NCBI GenBank assembly: GCA_916720425.1
Contig: CAKARD010000018.1
Coordinates: 1 to 16,757 of the forward strand
Direction of reading: 5' to 3'
Source of the DNA: an uncultured Kingella sp.
GTDB taxonomy: Bacteria > Pseudomonadota > Gammaproteobacteria > Burkholderiales > Neisseriaceae
Length of the DNA: 16,757 nt
Shown here: in pieces, positions 1 through 8,576 of the stretch
Numbering within the stretch: the first letter of the stretch is position 1
Layout: each line of letters opens with the position of its first letter
The notes under the pieces: generated by a model
Databases searched by the model: none
Seen by the model: the letters and a program-made list of their open reading frames with translations, nothing else
Told to the model about the DNA's origin: nothing
Made by a program: the position numbers and the translations under genes

Positions 1-1043
1 AAACACTGGTGTTATCTTTAGATCAGCAAATGCAACGTTTAGCTTATGATCAGTTATCTTTAGCAGTTAAAAAGTACAATGCTCGGGCAGGTGGTGCAGT
101 GGTCTTAGATGCTCAAACGGGTGAAGTATTAGCAATGGTGGGCTTGCCTGATTATGATGCAAATTTTTATCAAAGCTATCCAAAAGAAAATTATCACGAT
201 TTTTCAGTGAGCGTAAACTTGGAACCAGGTTCGGTGATGAAACCATTCATTGTGGCCAAAGCCATAGATGATGGAAAAATTGGGCGCAATACGCTATTTA
301 ATACTAAGCCTTATAAAATTGGAACCAAGCTGATTCAAGATACACATGTTTATCCTTCATTAACCACAGAAGGCGTATTGCAAAAATCATCTAATGTGGG
401 CGTAAGCCGCATCGCGTTATTGTATAGTAATCAAGAATTATTTGATTATTATAGTAAAATTGGTTTGGGTAAAAAAACGCAGTCGGGTGCACCTGGTGAA
501 CAATATGCACGGATTCGTCCTGCTAGCCAGTGGGGTAAATTGGATAAAGCAGTGATGTCTTATGGTTATGGCATAAATGCAAATTTATTACAATTGGCAC
601 AAGGTTATACCATTTTTACGACTAATGGCAGATTGATGCCTGCTACGATTTTTAAAACGGATCATGTTAATGGGGGCATTGAAGTCATCAAGCCTGAAAC
701 AGCACGATTAATGCGTGAAATGATGATCAGTATTACCAAAAAAGGTGGTACAGGGCAAGCGGGTGCCATTGCTGGCTATGATGTTGCTGCAAAAACAGGT
801 ACCGCACGCAAAGCAGGTCAGGGGGGATATGGCAAAAACGGTTATCGTGCTAGTTTTGTAGGCTTTGCACCTGCACAAAATCCGCGTTTAATTGTGGCTG
901 TAACGATAGATGAGCCTAAAGGGCATGGTTTTTATGGAGGGGTGGTTGCCGCACCTGCTTTTCGTGAAATTATGGCCGGTAGCCTAAAACTATTAAATGT
1001 TAGTCCTACTTATCCTGAAGAGTTAACTGTAGCAAAAAAATAG
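1..1043 (+). CDS. ftsI: Peptidoglycan D,D-transpeptidase FtsI (PBP3), 5'-truncated by window edge
   Basis: This is the C-terminal transpeptidase domain of the division-specific class B penicillin-binding protein, which cross-links septal peptidoglycan in the periplasm. Counting from the GTG codon at 9, the three active-site motifs are SVMK (residues 75-78, nucleophile Ser75), SSN (127-129) and KTG (262-264, in AAKTGTARK). The opening stretch LSLDQQMQ matches the start of the family's transpeptidase domain. The frame is open to the left edge, so the GTG is an internal Val. The transmembrane anchor and pedestal domain, roughly 230 residues, lie outside the window. It is followed after 45 nt by murE, as is usual in dcw clusters. 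PBP2 (MrdA) is the alternative, but the murE-murF-mraY context favours FtsI. Confidence 0.93.
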   Translation, partial: TLVLSLDQQMQRLAYDQLSLAVKKYNARAGGAVVLDAQTGEVLAMVGLPDYDANFYQSYPKENYHDFSVSVNLEPGSVMKPFIVAKAIDDGKIGRNTLFNTKPYKIGTKLIQDTHVYPSLTTEGVLQKSSNVGVSRIALLYSNQELFDYYSKIGLGKKTQSGAPGEQYARIRPASQWGKLDKAVMSYGYGINANLLQLAQGYTIFTTNGRLMPATIFKTDHVNGGIEVIKPETARLMREMMISITKKGGTGQAGAIAGYDVAAKTGTARKAGQGGYGKNGYRASFVGFAPAQNPRLIVAVTIDEPKGHGFYGGVVAAPAFREIMAGSLKLLNVSPTYPEELTVAKK

Positions 1044-1088
1044 TTATTACTAATTGATTTTAAACATAAAATAATAGAGAGAAATCAT

Positions 1089-2582
1089 ATGTTCAGCCAA
1101 AAAGCAGCCCCTCGTGATGCCACTTTGCCTCCACTACTATGCATCGTTACGCCTGAGCAAACATTGCAATCAGATAGTCGCAAAGTCAAAGCAGGTGACG
1201 TATTTGTGGCATGTCGTGGTGAGTATACCGATGGACGCAATTATATTGAAGCGGCGATAGAACGTGGGGCAAGCTTTATATTTTGGGATGATGATGGCAA
1301 ATTCATTTGGCAGGATAAATGGAAAATTGCCAATCAAGGAATTAAAGATTTGACTCAACGCGCTGGAATTTTGGCTGCTGTGGCTTATGATCAGATTGCG
1401 CGTGATTTAAATATTATTGGTGTCACAGGAACCAATGGTAAAACCTCTGTAACGCAATGGTTGGCGCAAGCAATAGATATTTTGGAACAACAAAAGTCGT
1501 GTGCCATTATTGGTACAGTGGGTAATGGTTTTTTTGGGCAATTGCAAGAAGCAACGCACACCACGCCAGAACCAGTTACAGTGCAAACACTGTTACGTGA
1601 TTTTGCCCGCTTGGGTGCAAAGAGCATTGCTATGGAAGTTTCAAGCCATGGTTTGGATCAATATCGGGTTAACGGCGTACCTTTTCGCACAGCCGTGTTT
1701 ACCAATTTGACTCGTGATCATTTGGATTATCATCATGGTATGGCACATTATGGTGCAACCAAAGCACGTTTATTTTTTTGGCAAGATTTACAATATGCCA
1801 TTATCAATATAGATGATGAATTTGGCAGACAGTTAGCAGAACAGGTGCGTCAAGAATGCCCTCATGTTACGGTTTACACCTATGGTTTTTCGTCCGATGC
1901 CAATGTTAAAGTGGTACATTTCCAAGCTAATGCACAAGGTATGTTTGTGCATTTGGATACCCCATGGGGTAAAGGTGAGGCGCAAACTCAATTATTAGGG
2001 CGTTTTAATGCGCAAAATTTTGCAGCAACATTGGCGGTTCTGTGTGTTAGTGGTTATTCATTAAGCGATGCTTTAAGTGCCTTATCTAAAATTCGTCCAG
2101 CTATAGGACGCATGGATTGCATTATCCAAGCCAATCAACCTTTAGTGGTTGTAGATTATGCACATACACCTGATGCGCTGGAAAAAGCCTTGTTAACTTT
2201 GCGTGAAATCCAAACAGCCGATAGCCAATTATGGTGTGTGTTTGGTTGTGGCGGTAATCGCGATCGTGGCAAACGGCCCATTATGGGCGCAGTGGTAGCG
2301 CAAGGTGCAGATAAAGTTGTTATTACCAGTGATAATCCACGTATGGAGCAACCGCAAGCAATCATTGCCGATATTCTTCCTGCTGTGCCTCATCCCGTTT
2401 TGGTAGAAAGTGATCGCAAAAAAGCCATAGAGCAAGCCATAGAGCAAGCTAAAGCCAATGATATTATCCTCATTGCGGGAAAAGGACACGAAACCTATCA
2501 AGATATTGCAGGTAGAAAAACACATTTTTCAGATTTTGAAGTAGCACAAGAAGCATTGCGAAAACGAGTAGTAACACAATGA
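1089..2582 (+). CDS. murE: UDP-MurNAc-tripeptide synthetase MurE (meso-DAP adding)
   Basis: This cytoplasmic Mur ligase adds meso-diaminopimelate to UDP-MurNAc-L-Ala-D-Glu using ATP. The 497 aa is a normal length for the family. The ATP loop is GTNGKT (114-119). SSHGLDQYRVNG (185-196) and TNLTRDHLDYH (205-215) form the conserved central part. The lysine in ATKARLF (Lys225) is the expected carbamylated residue. DNPR (415-418) is the signature for meso-DAP rather than L-Lys, so the wall is of the Gram-negative DAP type. GKGHE (464-468) is the C-terminal motif. The ATG has a purine-rich AGAGAG-type site just upstream. The stop codon overlaps the murF start (ATGA), suggesting translational coupling. 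A 12-bp tandem repeat near the 3' end is listed separately. Confidence 0.97.
   Translation: MFSQKAAPRDATLPPLLCIVTPEQTLQSDSRKVKAGDVFVACRGEYTDGRNYIEAAIERGASFIFWDDDGKFIWQDKWKIANQGIKDLTQRAGILAAVAYDQIARDLNIIGVTGTNGKTSVTQWLAQAIDILEQQKSCAIIGTVGNGFFGQLQEATHTTPEPVTVQTLLRDFARLGAKSIAMEVSSHGLDQYRVNGVPFRTAVFTNLTRDHLDYHHGMAHYGATKARLFFWQDLQYAIINIDDEFGRQLAEQVRQECPHVTVYTYGFSSDANVKVVHFQANAQGMFVHLDTPWGKGEAQTQLLGRFNAQNFAATLAVLCVSGYSLSDALSALSKIRPAIGRMDCIIQANQPLVVVDYAHTPDALEKALLTLREIQTADSQLWCVFGCGGNRDRGKRPIMGAVVAQGADKVVITSDNPRMEQPQAIIADILPAVPHPVLVESDRKKAIEQAIEQAKANDIILIAGKGHETYQDIAGRKTHFSDFEVAQEALRKRVVTQ
2422..2449 (+). repeat. 12-bp in-frame tandem repeat inside murE
   Basis: The unit AAGCCATAGAGC occurs twice in direct succession (2422-2433 and 2434-2445), followed by a partial third copy (AAGC). 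It encodes the repeated AIEQAIEQA near residues 446-454. The unit is a multiple of three, so a slippage event would add or remove four residues without shifting the frame. It lies in the C-terminal domain, in a helix before the final strand. Confidence 0.8.
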
Positions 2583-3934
2583 ATAGTCTAGATTTAAATT
2601 TTATTTGTCAAACCTTAGCTTTAGCTTTGCCATATAACAATACACCTATTGAGCGCGTGATTATTGACAGCCGCCAAGTTCAAGCGGGTGATTTGTTTAT
2701 TGCTTTGATAGGCCAAAAGCATGATGCGCATGATTTTGTAGCAGACGTTCTGGCAAAGGGTGCATACGCCGTAGTTTCTCGCGCTGACTTTGCTGATATA
2801 CCACAATGCTTATACGTACCTAACACCTTGATGGCATTGCAACAATTATCTAAAGCTTGGCGTGAAAAAATGAACCCCATTGTATTAGCAATGACTGGTT
2901 CTAGTGGCAAAACTTCAGTAAAAGAAATGCTAACAACCATTTTGCGTCATACTTTTGGAACTGATGCGGTATTGGCAACTCAAGGAAACCTTAACAACCA
3001 CATTGGTTTGCCGTTAACCTTATTGAATTTGCGCCCACAGCATCGTTATGCCGTGCTTGAAATGGGTATGAATCATTTTGGAGAATTAGCGTGTTTAACT
3101 CAAATAGCACAACCTAATATTGCGTTGGTAAACAATGTATTACGTGCACATATTGGTTGTGGTTTTAATGGTGTAGCAGATATTGCTCGCGCTAAAAGCG
3201 AGATTTATCAAGGATTAAAAACCGATGGTCTTGCTATTTTACCTTGTGAAGATGCGCATTATGATATTTTGCAACAAGCAGCAAAAAAATTTAAACAGTG
3301 TACTTTTGGCATAAAACAGGGTGAGGTGCATGCAGAAAACAGCGTTCTATCACCACAATCCAGCCATTTTGATTTATGTTATCAAAAACAAAAGCAAGCC
3401 ATTTATCTGCCTGTGGCGGGGCAACACAATATTGCTAATGCTTGCGCAGCCAGTGCTTTAGCATTGAGCGTGGGTGTAAGTTTGGCGGATATTGCTCAAG
3501 GTTTGGCACAATTTATCAATATTAAAGGGCGATTGCAATATAAAACAGGCATAAAGAATACCCAAATCTTAGATGATACTTATAATGCCAATCCCGACAG
3601 CATGAAAGCTGCCTTAGATGTATTGGCAACTTTTCCAGCACCCCGTATTTTTGTGATGGGAGACATGGGGGAGTTGGGTGAGAAAGAAGCGCAAGATTTG
3701 CATGAAGAAGTGGGTCAATATGCCCGTGATTTGGGTATTGAGTACGCTTACTTTGTTGGTGAAAATAGTGTGTATGCTGCTGAAGTATTTGGTGCATCAG
3801 GCTTATGGTTTGTGGATAAAGATCCATTGATCCAAGTTTTGCAACATCATTTACCCGAACATTCAAGTGTATTGGTTAAAGGATCGCGTTTTATGCAGAT
3901 GGAAGAAGTTGTAAACGCACTGGTACAAATTTAA
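2579..3934 (+). CDS. murF: UDP-MurNAc-tripeptide:D-Ala-D-Ala ligase MurF
   Basis: This cytoplasmic ligase attaches D-Ala-D-Ala to the UDP-MurNAc-tripeptide made by MurE. At 451 aa it is of normal length. The N-terminal MurE/F domain has [15 protein letters not shown] (29-43). The ATP loop is TGSSGKT (106-112). [17 protein letters not shown] (133-149) and [10 protein letters not shown] (161-170) are typical MurF stretches, and [16 protein letters not shown] (331-346) is the C-terminal signature. The stretch AHIGCGFNG (190-198) differs from the more common AHLEGFGS of enterobacterial enzymes and is probably a lineage variant. The start overlaps the murE stop by 4 nt. There is no extra ORF between murE and murF, whereas I recall a small gene there in Neisseria. 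Confidence 0.97.
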   Translation: MNSLDLNFICQTLALALPYNNTPIERVIIDSRQVQAGDLFIALIGQKHDAHDFVADVLAKGAYAVVSRADFADIPQCLYVPNTLMALQQLSKAWREKMNPIVLAMTGSSGKTSVKEMLTTILRHTFGTDAVLATQGNLNNHIGLPLTLLNLRPQHRYAVLEMGMNHFGELACLTQIAQPNIALVNNVLRAHIGCGFNGVADIARAKSEIYQGLKTDGLAILPCEDAHYDILQQAAKKFKQCTFGIKQGEVHAENSVLSPQSSHFDLCYQKQKQAIYLPVAGQHNIANACAASALALSVGVSLADIAQGLAQFINIKGRLQYKTGIKNTQILDDTYNANPDSMKAALDVLATFPAPRIFVMGDMGELGEKEAQDLHEEVGQYARDLGIEYAYFVGENSVYAAEVFGASGLWFVDKDPLIQVLQHHLPEHSSVLVKGSRFMQMEEVVNALVQI

Positions 3935-3956
3935 AATTTTAATAAGGAACATGCTA

Positions 3957-5039
3957 ATGTTGTTATGGTTAGCTCATTTGAGTGATTGGATTTCTGCACT
4001 CAATATTTTTCAATACACGACTTTTCGCGCATTAATGGCGGCATTAACCGCATTTCTGTTTTCACTTATGTTGGGACCTTGGACAATACGTAAACTCACT
4101 GAACTAAAAATTGGACAGGCTGTGCGTACTGATGGCCCTAAAACACATTTAGCCAAAAATGGTACGCCAACTATGGGTGGGGCATTAATTTTAACAGCCA
4201 TTACCATTGCCACTCTATTATGGGCAAATTTAACCAATCTTTATATTTGGATATTGTTAGCAGTATTATTGAGTACGGGAGCATTGGGTTTTTATGATGA
4301 TTGGCGCAAAGTCGTTTATAAAGATCCCAATGGGGTGTCAGCAAAATTTAAAATTATTTGGCAAACCGTAGTGGCCTTGAGTGCGGGTTTAATCTTATTT
4401 TATGTCGCAAAGAATAACACTAATAATATTTTAATCGTTCCCTTTTTTAAACAAATTTCTTTGCCATTGGGCGTAGTAGGTTTTATGATTTTAACGTTTC
4501 TCACTATTGTGGGGACATCTAATGCGGTAAATTTAACAGATGGTTTAGATGGATTGGTTTCATTTCCTGTTATTTTGGTATCAGGAGGTTTGGGCATTTA
4601 TGCCTATGTAATGGGACACACGCAATTTGCTAGTTATTTACAACTTCCCTATATTGCTGGGGCAAATGAAGTTGTGATTTTTTGTACAGCGATATGTGGC
4701 GCGTGTTTGGGTTTTTTGTGGTTTAATGTTGCGCCTGCCCAAGTATTTATGGGTGATGTTGGAGCACTATCTTTGGGTGCAGCATTGGCTACAGTAGCAG
4801 TGATTATTCGTCAAGAATTAATTTTGGTGATTATGGGTTTTTTATTTGTCGTAGAAGCTTTTTCCGTGATGGCGCAAGTAGCGTATTTTAAAAAAACGAA
4901 AAAACGTATATTTTTGATGGCACCCATACATCATCACTATGAACAAAAAGGTTGGAAAGAAACCCAAGTAGTGGGGCGTTTTTGGATTATTACTATAATT
5001 TGCGTATTAATTGGTTTGAGTGCTCTAAAAATTCGTTAG
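3957..5039 (+). CDS. mraY: Phospho-MurNAc-pentapeptide transferase MraY (lipid I synthase)
   Basis: This polytopic inner-membrane enzyme transfers phospho-MurNAc-pentapeptide from UDP to undecaprenyl phosphate, giving lipid I. The family motifs are GTPTMGG, YDDWRKV (the DDxxK aspartates), [23 protein letters not shown] and the C-terminal APIHHHYE loop. About ten hydrophobic segments can be seen. Two in-frame ATGs exist, at 3951 and 3957. The AAGGA at 3944-3948 sits only 2 nt from the first but 8 nt from the second. The second also gives MLLWLA, matching the usual start of the enzyme (360 aa, as in E. coli), so 3957 is preferred. It is the last dcw gene in this stretch and is followed by a large inverted repeat. 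Confidence 0.96.
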   Translation: MLLWLAHLSDWISALNIFQYTTFRALMAALTAFLFSLMLGPWTIRKLTELKIGQAVRTDGPKTHLAKNGTPTMGGALILTAITIATLLWANLTNLYIWILLAVLLSTGALGFYDDWRKVVYKDPNGVSAKFKIIWQTVVALSAGLILFYVAKNNTNNILIVPFFKQISLPLGVVGFMILTFLTIVGTSNAVNLTDGLDGLVSFPVILVSGGLGIYAYVMGHTQFASYLQLPYIAGANEVVIFCTAICGACLGFLWFNVAPAQVFMGDVGALSLGAALATVAVIIRQELILVIMGFLFVVEAFSVMAQVAYFKKTKKRIFLMAPIHHHYEQKGWKETQVVGRFWIITIICVLIGLSALKIR

Positions 5040-5047
5040 TTATTGAC

Positions 5048-5125
5048 ACGCGTTGCGCCGTGTATCACGCTTGTTTTCCTTTGTGGTTGCATATATTAGC
5101 GTGATGCGTGGCGCAACGCGTTTTT
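5048..5125 (+). terminator. Long inverted repeat with T-run after mraY, probable intrinsic terminator
   Basis: The left arm (5048-5070) and right arm (5099-5121) are 23 bp each and match at 19 positions: a perfect 12-bp outer block (ACGCGTTGCGCC / GGCGCAACGCGT) and a perfect 7-bp inner block (ATCACGC / GCGTGAT). The four differing positions (GTGT opposite GCGT) can still pair in RNA as G-U, U-G, G-C and U-G, so the transcript stem would be continuous. Five Ts follow at 5121-5125. The 28-nt loop is much larger than normal for a terminator. It is placed to end mraY transcription and lies just before the yheS start. A repeat element of another kind is the alternative. Confidence 0.65.
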
Positions 5126-5143
5126 ACAGTTAAATCAAAAATC

Positions 5144-7066
5144 ATGTTAGAAATTAAAGATATTACTTTGCAACGCGGTTTAAAAGTTCTATTGGATCAA
5201 GCGAATGCGATTATTCATCCACGTCAACGCGTAGGGTTGATTGGTAAAAATGGTACGGGAAAATCCAGTTTATTTGCTTTGATAAAAGGTCAAATTAATC
5301 AAGAAAAAGGAGAATTGAGCTTACCTCAGCATTGGCAAATTGCTAGTGTGGCGCAAGAAACCCCTGCTTTATCAATCAGTGCAATAGACTATGTATTACA
5401 AGGAGATACCAAGCTACAACAATTACATAGTAAATTGGCTCAAGCCGAAGCAGAAAATGACGGTGTAAAAATGGCACATTTACATAGTTGTTTGGATGAA
5501 ATTGAGGCCTATACCGCTCCCGCTCGTGCTGCTAAATTGTTGAATGGTTTAGGATTCGAACAGCAACAATATTCTCACCCTGTATCATCTTTTTCAGGAG
5601 GGTGGCGTATGCGATTGAATTTAGCGCAAGCTTTGATGTGTCGTGCTGATTTATTATTGTTAGATGAACCCACTAATCATTTAGACTTAGAAACAGTATT
5701 GTGGTTAGAAAATTATTTACAAAATTTACCATGTACACAAATCATTATTTCGCATGATCGTGATTTTTTAAATAAAATTTGTACCCATACTTTAGAATTG
5801 AATCAGCAAAAACTCCATTTTTATGGTGGTAATTACGATTTTTATTTGAATGAACGTGCCGTCCGTTTGGCAAATCAGCAAGCTGCATATCAAAAACAAC
5901 AAACACAAATTAAACATTTACAATCATTTATTGATCGTTTCAAGGCTAAAGCCAGCAAGGCCACTCAGGCGCAAAGTCGTATTAAAGCATTGGATAGATT
6001 AGAAAAAATTGCACCTGCACACATAGACAATGAATTTAATTTTGAATTTGTCGCACCCGTACATTTGCCTAATCCTTTGCTACGTTTAGATAAGGTATCA
6101 TTGGGTTATGGTAATGAAAAAATTATACAATATATTGATTTCTCTATAGAAAATGGTGCGCGTTTGGGATTATTGGGCATAAATGGATCGGGAAAATCAA
6201 CGTTGATTAAAGCCATTGCAGGTGAGCTGATGCCATTGAATGGACAGATTATTCGTTCAGATAAATTGAATATAGGCTATTTTGCACAACATCAATTAGA
6301 AGTATTACGTGATGATTGTAGTGCTGTGTGGCATATTCAAAAACTTTCTCCCGATGCTAAAGAATCGGATATTCGCCATTTTTTAGGTGGTTTTCTGTTT
6401 ACGGGTGATAAAGCAATAGAAGCGATTGCACCATTTTCAGGTGGAGAAAAAGCGCGTTTAGCATTAGCAATGTTGGTTTGGCAAAAACCCAATTTATTAT
6501 TGTTAGATGAACCGACAAATCATTTGGATTTGGATATGCGACATGCACTGACTATGGCGCTACAAAGCTTCGCAGGTGCCATGATATTGGTATCGCATGA
6601 TCGCAGTTTGATTGAAGCGACAACAGATCAATTTTTATTGATTAATCAGGGTAAATTACAGCTGTTTGAGGGCGATTTAAACGATTATCGTGCATGGCGT
6701 TTGGCGCAAGAAGTAGAAAATAATTCAAATATATCGTCAAATCAAAGCATGAATCGTAAAGACACCAAACGGCAAGAAGCGCAAATGCGCCAAGAACGTA
6801 CACGTAAAACGCGTCCAATAATGCAAAAAATTACGAGTATAGAAGAGCGGATGACTCAATACCAATCATTACAACAAGAATGTGATGATTTTTTGTCACA
6901 AGAGTGTGCTTATTTTCCCGAAAACAAATCACGTTTACAAGAAATATTGGCGCAAGCAACAACGGTTAAAGTAAAATTAAGTCAATTGGAAGAAGAATGG
7001 CTAATGGCGCAAGAAGATTTAGAAGCGATGCTTGCTGAAATTGAGGCGCAGTTTACTAGCGTATAA
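5144..7066 (+). CDS. yheS: ABC-F family ATPase, YheS type
   Basis: This is a soluble ABC-F protein with two ATP-binding domains and no membrane segments. Such proteins bind the ribosome near the E site. The first domain has Walker A GKNGTGKSS (34-42), signature SFSGGW (149-154) and Walker B LLLLDEPTNHLD (170-181). The interdomain linker is rich in Lys and Arg (RFKAKASKATQAQSR). The second domain has GINGSGKST (345-353), FSGGEK (431-436) and LLLLDEPTNHLDLD (451-464). A charged coiled coil fills the last ~110 residues. The 640-aa length and several long stretches match E. coli YheS better than Uup or EttA. An upstream GTG at 5108 is in frame but lies in the inverted-repeat arm and would add 12 non-family residues, so ATG 5144 (MLEIKDITLQRG) is preferred. 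Its Shine-Dalgarno sequence is weak. Confidence 0.93.
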   Translation: MLEIKDITLQRGLKVLLDQANAIIHPRQRVGLIGKNGTGKSSLFALIKGQINQEKGELSLPQHWQIASVAQETPALSISAIDYVLQGDTKLQQLHSKLAQAEAENDGVKMAHLHSCLDEIEAYTAPARAAKLLNGLGFEQQQYSHPVSSFSGGWRMRLNLAQALMCRADLLLLDEPTNHLDLETVLWLENYLQNLPCTQIIISHDRDFLNKICTHTLELNQQKLHFYGGNYDFYLNERAVRLANQQAAYQKQQTQIKHLQSFIDRFKAKASKATQAQSRIKALDRLEKIAPAHIDNEFNFEFVAPVHLPNPLLRLDKVSLGYGNEKIIQYIDFSIENGARLGLLGINGSGKSTLIKAIAGELMPLNGQIIRSDKLNIGYFAQHQLEVLRDDCSAVWHIQKLSPDAKESDIRHFLGGFLFTGDKAIEAIAPFSGGEKARLALAMLVWQKPNLLLLDEPTNHLDLDMRHALTMALQSFAGAMILVSHDRSLIEATTDQFLLINQGKLQLFEGDLNDYRAWRLAQEVENNSNISSNQSMNRKDTKRQEAQMRQERTRKTRPIMQKITSIEERMTQYQSLQQECDDFLSQECAYFPENKSRLQEILAQATTVKVKLSQLEEEWLMAQEDLEAMLAEIEAQFTSV

Positions 7067-7083
7067 TATGGAGAACTTTTAGA

Positions 7084-7599
7084 ATGAAACAGTATTTATG
7101 GGGTATGATAATGGTGATTATGGTAAATCAAGTTATGGCAGAAGTTTATAGTTGTGGTCCAGGTTGCTATACTTCTAGTGCCAGTCGTGGCCATAGTCGG
7201 GCAGATTTGGGGCGAAAAATTGGTAGTTATACCAGTGCGCCCACCCCACACATAGAAGTAACACAACAAAATGTCACAGAAAAACCTACACCACAAGTGG
7301 TAACACGTCGCACACCTGTGGCTGCTTCCGCGCGTAGCGTTCCTGTTGCTAATGCTGTACCGGCCACACCTAAAGTTAGCGTCGCAAAAGCTAGCGGACG
7401 ACGTACAATTTTGGAAGAGGAATTGAGCAATGAACGTAATGCACTGGCAGCCGCACAAAAAGCACTTGCCGCAGGTCGTGCGGTGGAAGTAGGGCGATCT
7501 GACGTGAATCATCAGGCACGCATTCGTCAGTTAGAAAGTGCGGTATTGGATAGACAACAAAATATCCAAGCTTTGCAGCGAGAACTGGGGCGAATGTAG
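7084..7599 (+). CDS. Small exported protein with C-terminal coiled coil
   Basis: The 171-aa product starts with a signal peptide (MKQ, a hydrophobic stretch, then VMA before EVYSCG), so it should be periplasmic. The mature start has a Cys pair (CGPGC) in a short region VYSCGPGCYTS, similar in style to DUF4124 proteins. A Thr/Pro/Ala/Val-rich linker follows (roughly 50-110). The end is a charged amphipathic helix with RRTILEEELSNERNAL and QNIQALQRELGRM, probably a coiled coil. I recall Neisseriaceae secreted proteins with the same ending, which I take as a lineage clue; the function is unknown. A GGAGA at 7070-7074 lies 9 nt from the ATG. It starts 17 nt after yheS, so the two are probably co-transcribed. 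Confidence 0.82.
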   Translation: MKQYLWGMIMVIMVNQVMAEVYSCGPGCYTSSASRGHSRADLGRKIGSYTSAPTPHIEVTQQNVTEKPTPQVVTRRTPVAASARSVPVANAVPATPKVSVAKASGRRTILEEELSNERNALAAAQKALAAGRAVEVGRSDVNHQARIRQLESAVLDRQQNIQALQRELGRM

Positions 7600-7609
7600 T
7601 TTATAGATT

Positions 7610-7652
7610 ATGAATATTGTGGAAAAAATTAAAGTTTATCCACAATATTCAT
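7610..7652. repeat. Perfect 14-bp inverted repeat at convergent gene ends
   Basis: ATGAATATTGTGGA (7610-7623) is repeated in inverse orientation at 7639-7652 with a 15-nt A/T-rich loop. The right arm consists of the last codons (M-N-I-V-D) of the minus-strand GT52 gene. The left arm lies in the spacer after the plus-strand small exported protein gene. It could act as a two-way transcription end or RNA-stabilising hairpin, but neither side has a proper T-run after the stem, so it is not a canonical intrinsic terminator. Confidence 0.75.
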
Positions 7653-8573
7653 CCCCATCTTTTGCATAATATTATATAAGTCAGTAAAGCGTTTTTCATT
7701 AAATATGGGTAAATTAGGGCGTAAAGTGTAGATTTTTACCGCATGAAAATGTGCTACATTGAGGGCAGCAGTACTGGCGATATGATAAATTTCAAATTGA
7801 GTAGATGGATTTTTTGTGATTTGTTCAAACAAATAATCTTCAAAAATCAAAGGAGTATGAATATAACTTACATTGGGTATAGAGTAGTTTTCACGTGGGT
7901 GGGGGAAATATACATCGGGATTAATATGTGAGCTTATGGTTTCAAACAGTTTTTGATTTTGTGCAATATGTTTTAACAAAGGTTGTCCCAATAAAATACG
8001 AATGGTTTGTGTATAAGGTATGCTAGGTTTTTGATGATTCCATAATTGAATTGGTACAGTCGGTGTAACAATATTGGGAACATTGGGGTATAGTGTGTGG
8101 TGCTGGCGCGATAGGTGACGCAAATCAATAGTGTCATAACGCATACCCAATAGTTGGTTGATGATTATGCGTTTTAGGTTGGTATGCTGCCCGTATAATA
8201 CGCTATCGGGATATAAATTACCTGTGCCATCGTCAAACGTTTCTAAATATTCAAACGAGAGATGGCTGGCAAGATAACGAATGTGTGCATTATCCACGCT
8301 AGCGACAAACACGGTATGATAGTGTGATGCAAGTTGAGTGCGTAATACACGCAAATTGCACCAACGTTTCCAAGCAGTAGATGGAATAATATAAGATTTT
8401 GCCCACGCACTGTGCTGTTTCAAACATTGATAATAATGCTGAAATTTTGCATTATTGGCCTCAAGATAAGTCATCATCACGCAATGAGCGGGAAAAGGTG
8501 CGGTTTGTTTTATCAGTTGCAATGTTATCCATGCTTGCAATGGGGTGAGGCAAATAAATAAATTGGGTAACAC
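7629..8573 (-). CDS. Glycosyltransferase family 52 protein (Lst/sialyltransferase-like)
   Basis: The 314-aa protein resembles the meningococcal lipooligosaccharide alpha-2,3-sialyltransferase Lst along its length: NLFICLTPLQ at the N-terminus, TFDDGTGNL (112-120), RILLG (192-196), PHPRENY (224-230), FEDYLFEQITKNP (244-256) and EIYHIASTAALN (261-272). Family 52 enzymes act on surface glycans, and some members transfer sugars other than sialic acid. The His of HPR is kept. The Asp reported as catalytic base in Lst (Asp258) appears to be Leu here (GQPLLK instead of GSPDKE). The N-terminal membrane anchor of Lst is absent. The start is GTG at 8573; the next Met (residue 33) would remove the conserved first strand. 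It is the last gene of a probable hemE operon. The donor sugar is unknown. Confidence 0.82.
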   Translation of the reverse strand: MLPNLFICLTPLQAWITLQLIKQTAPFPAHCVMMTYLEANNAKFQHYYQCLKQHSAWAKSYIIPSTAWKRWCNLRVLRTQLASHYHTVFVASVDNAHIRYLASHLSFEYLETFDDGTGNLYPDSVLYGQHTNLKRIIINQLLGMRYDTIDLRHLSRQHHTLYPNVPNIVTPTVPIQLWNHQKPSIPYTQTIRILLGQPLLKHIAQNQKLFETISSHINPDVYFPHPRENYSIPNVSYIHTPLIFEDYLFEQITKNPSTQFEIYHIASTAALNVAHFHAVKIYTLRPNLPIFNEKRFTDLYNIMQKMGMNIVDKL

Positions 8574-8576
8574 AGC

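Noticed and set aside
5043..5067. TTGACA box at 5043-5048 as a yheS promoter
   Set aside because: No -10 box exists at 16-18 nt; the nearest TATCA-like sequence is only 13 nt away, and the region lies in the inverted-repeat arm.
5108..5143. Upstream GTG start for the ABC-F gene
   Set aside because: It lies inside the right hairpin arm and adds residues not found in the family; ATG 5144 gives the expected N-terminus.
1465..7014. Repeated TGGCGCAAG in many genes
   Set aside because: All copies are in frame and encode Leu/Met-Ala-Gln, so they reflect codon choice rather than a dispersed repeat.
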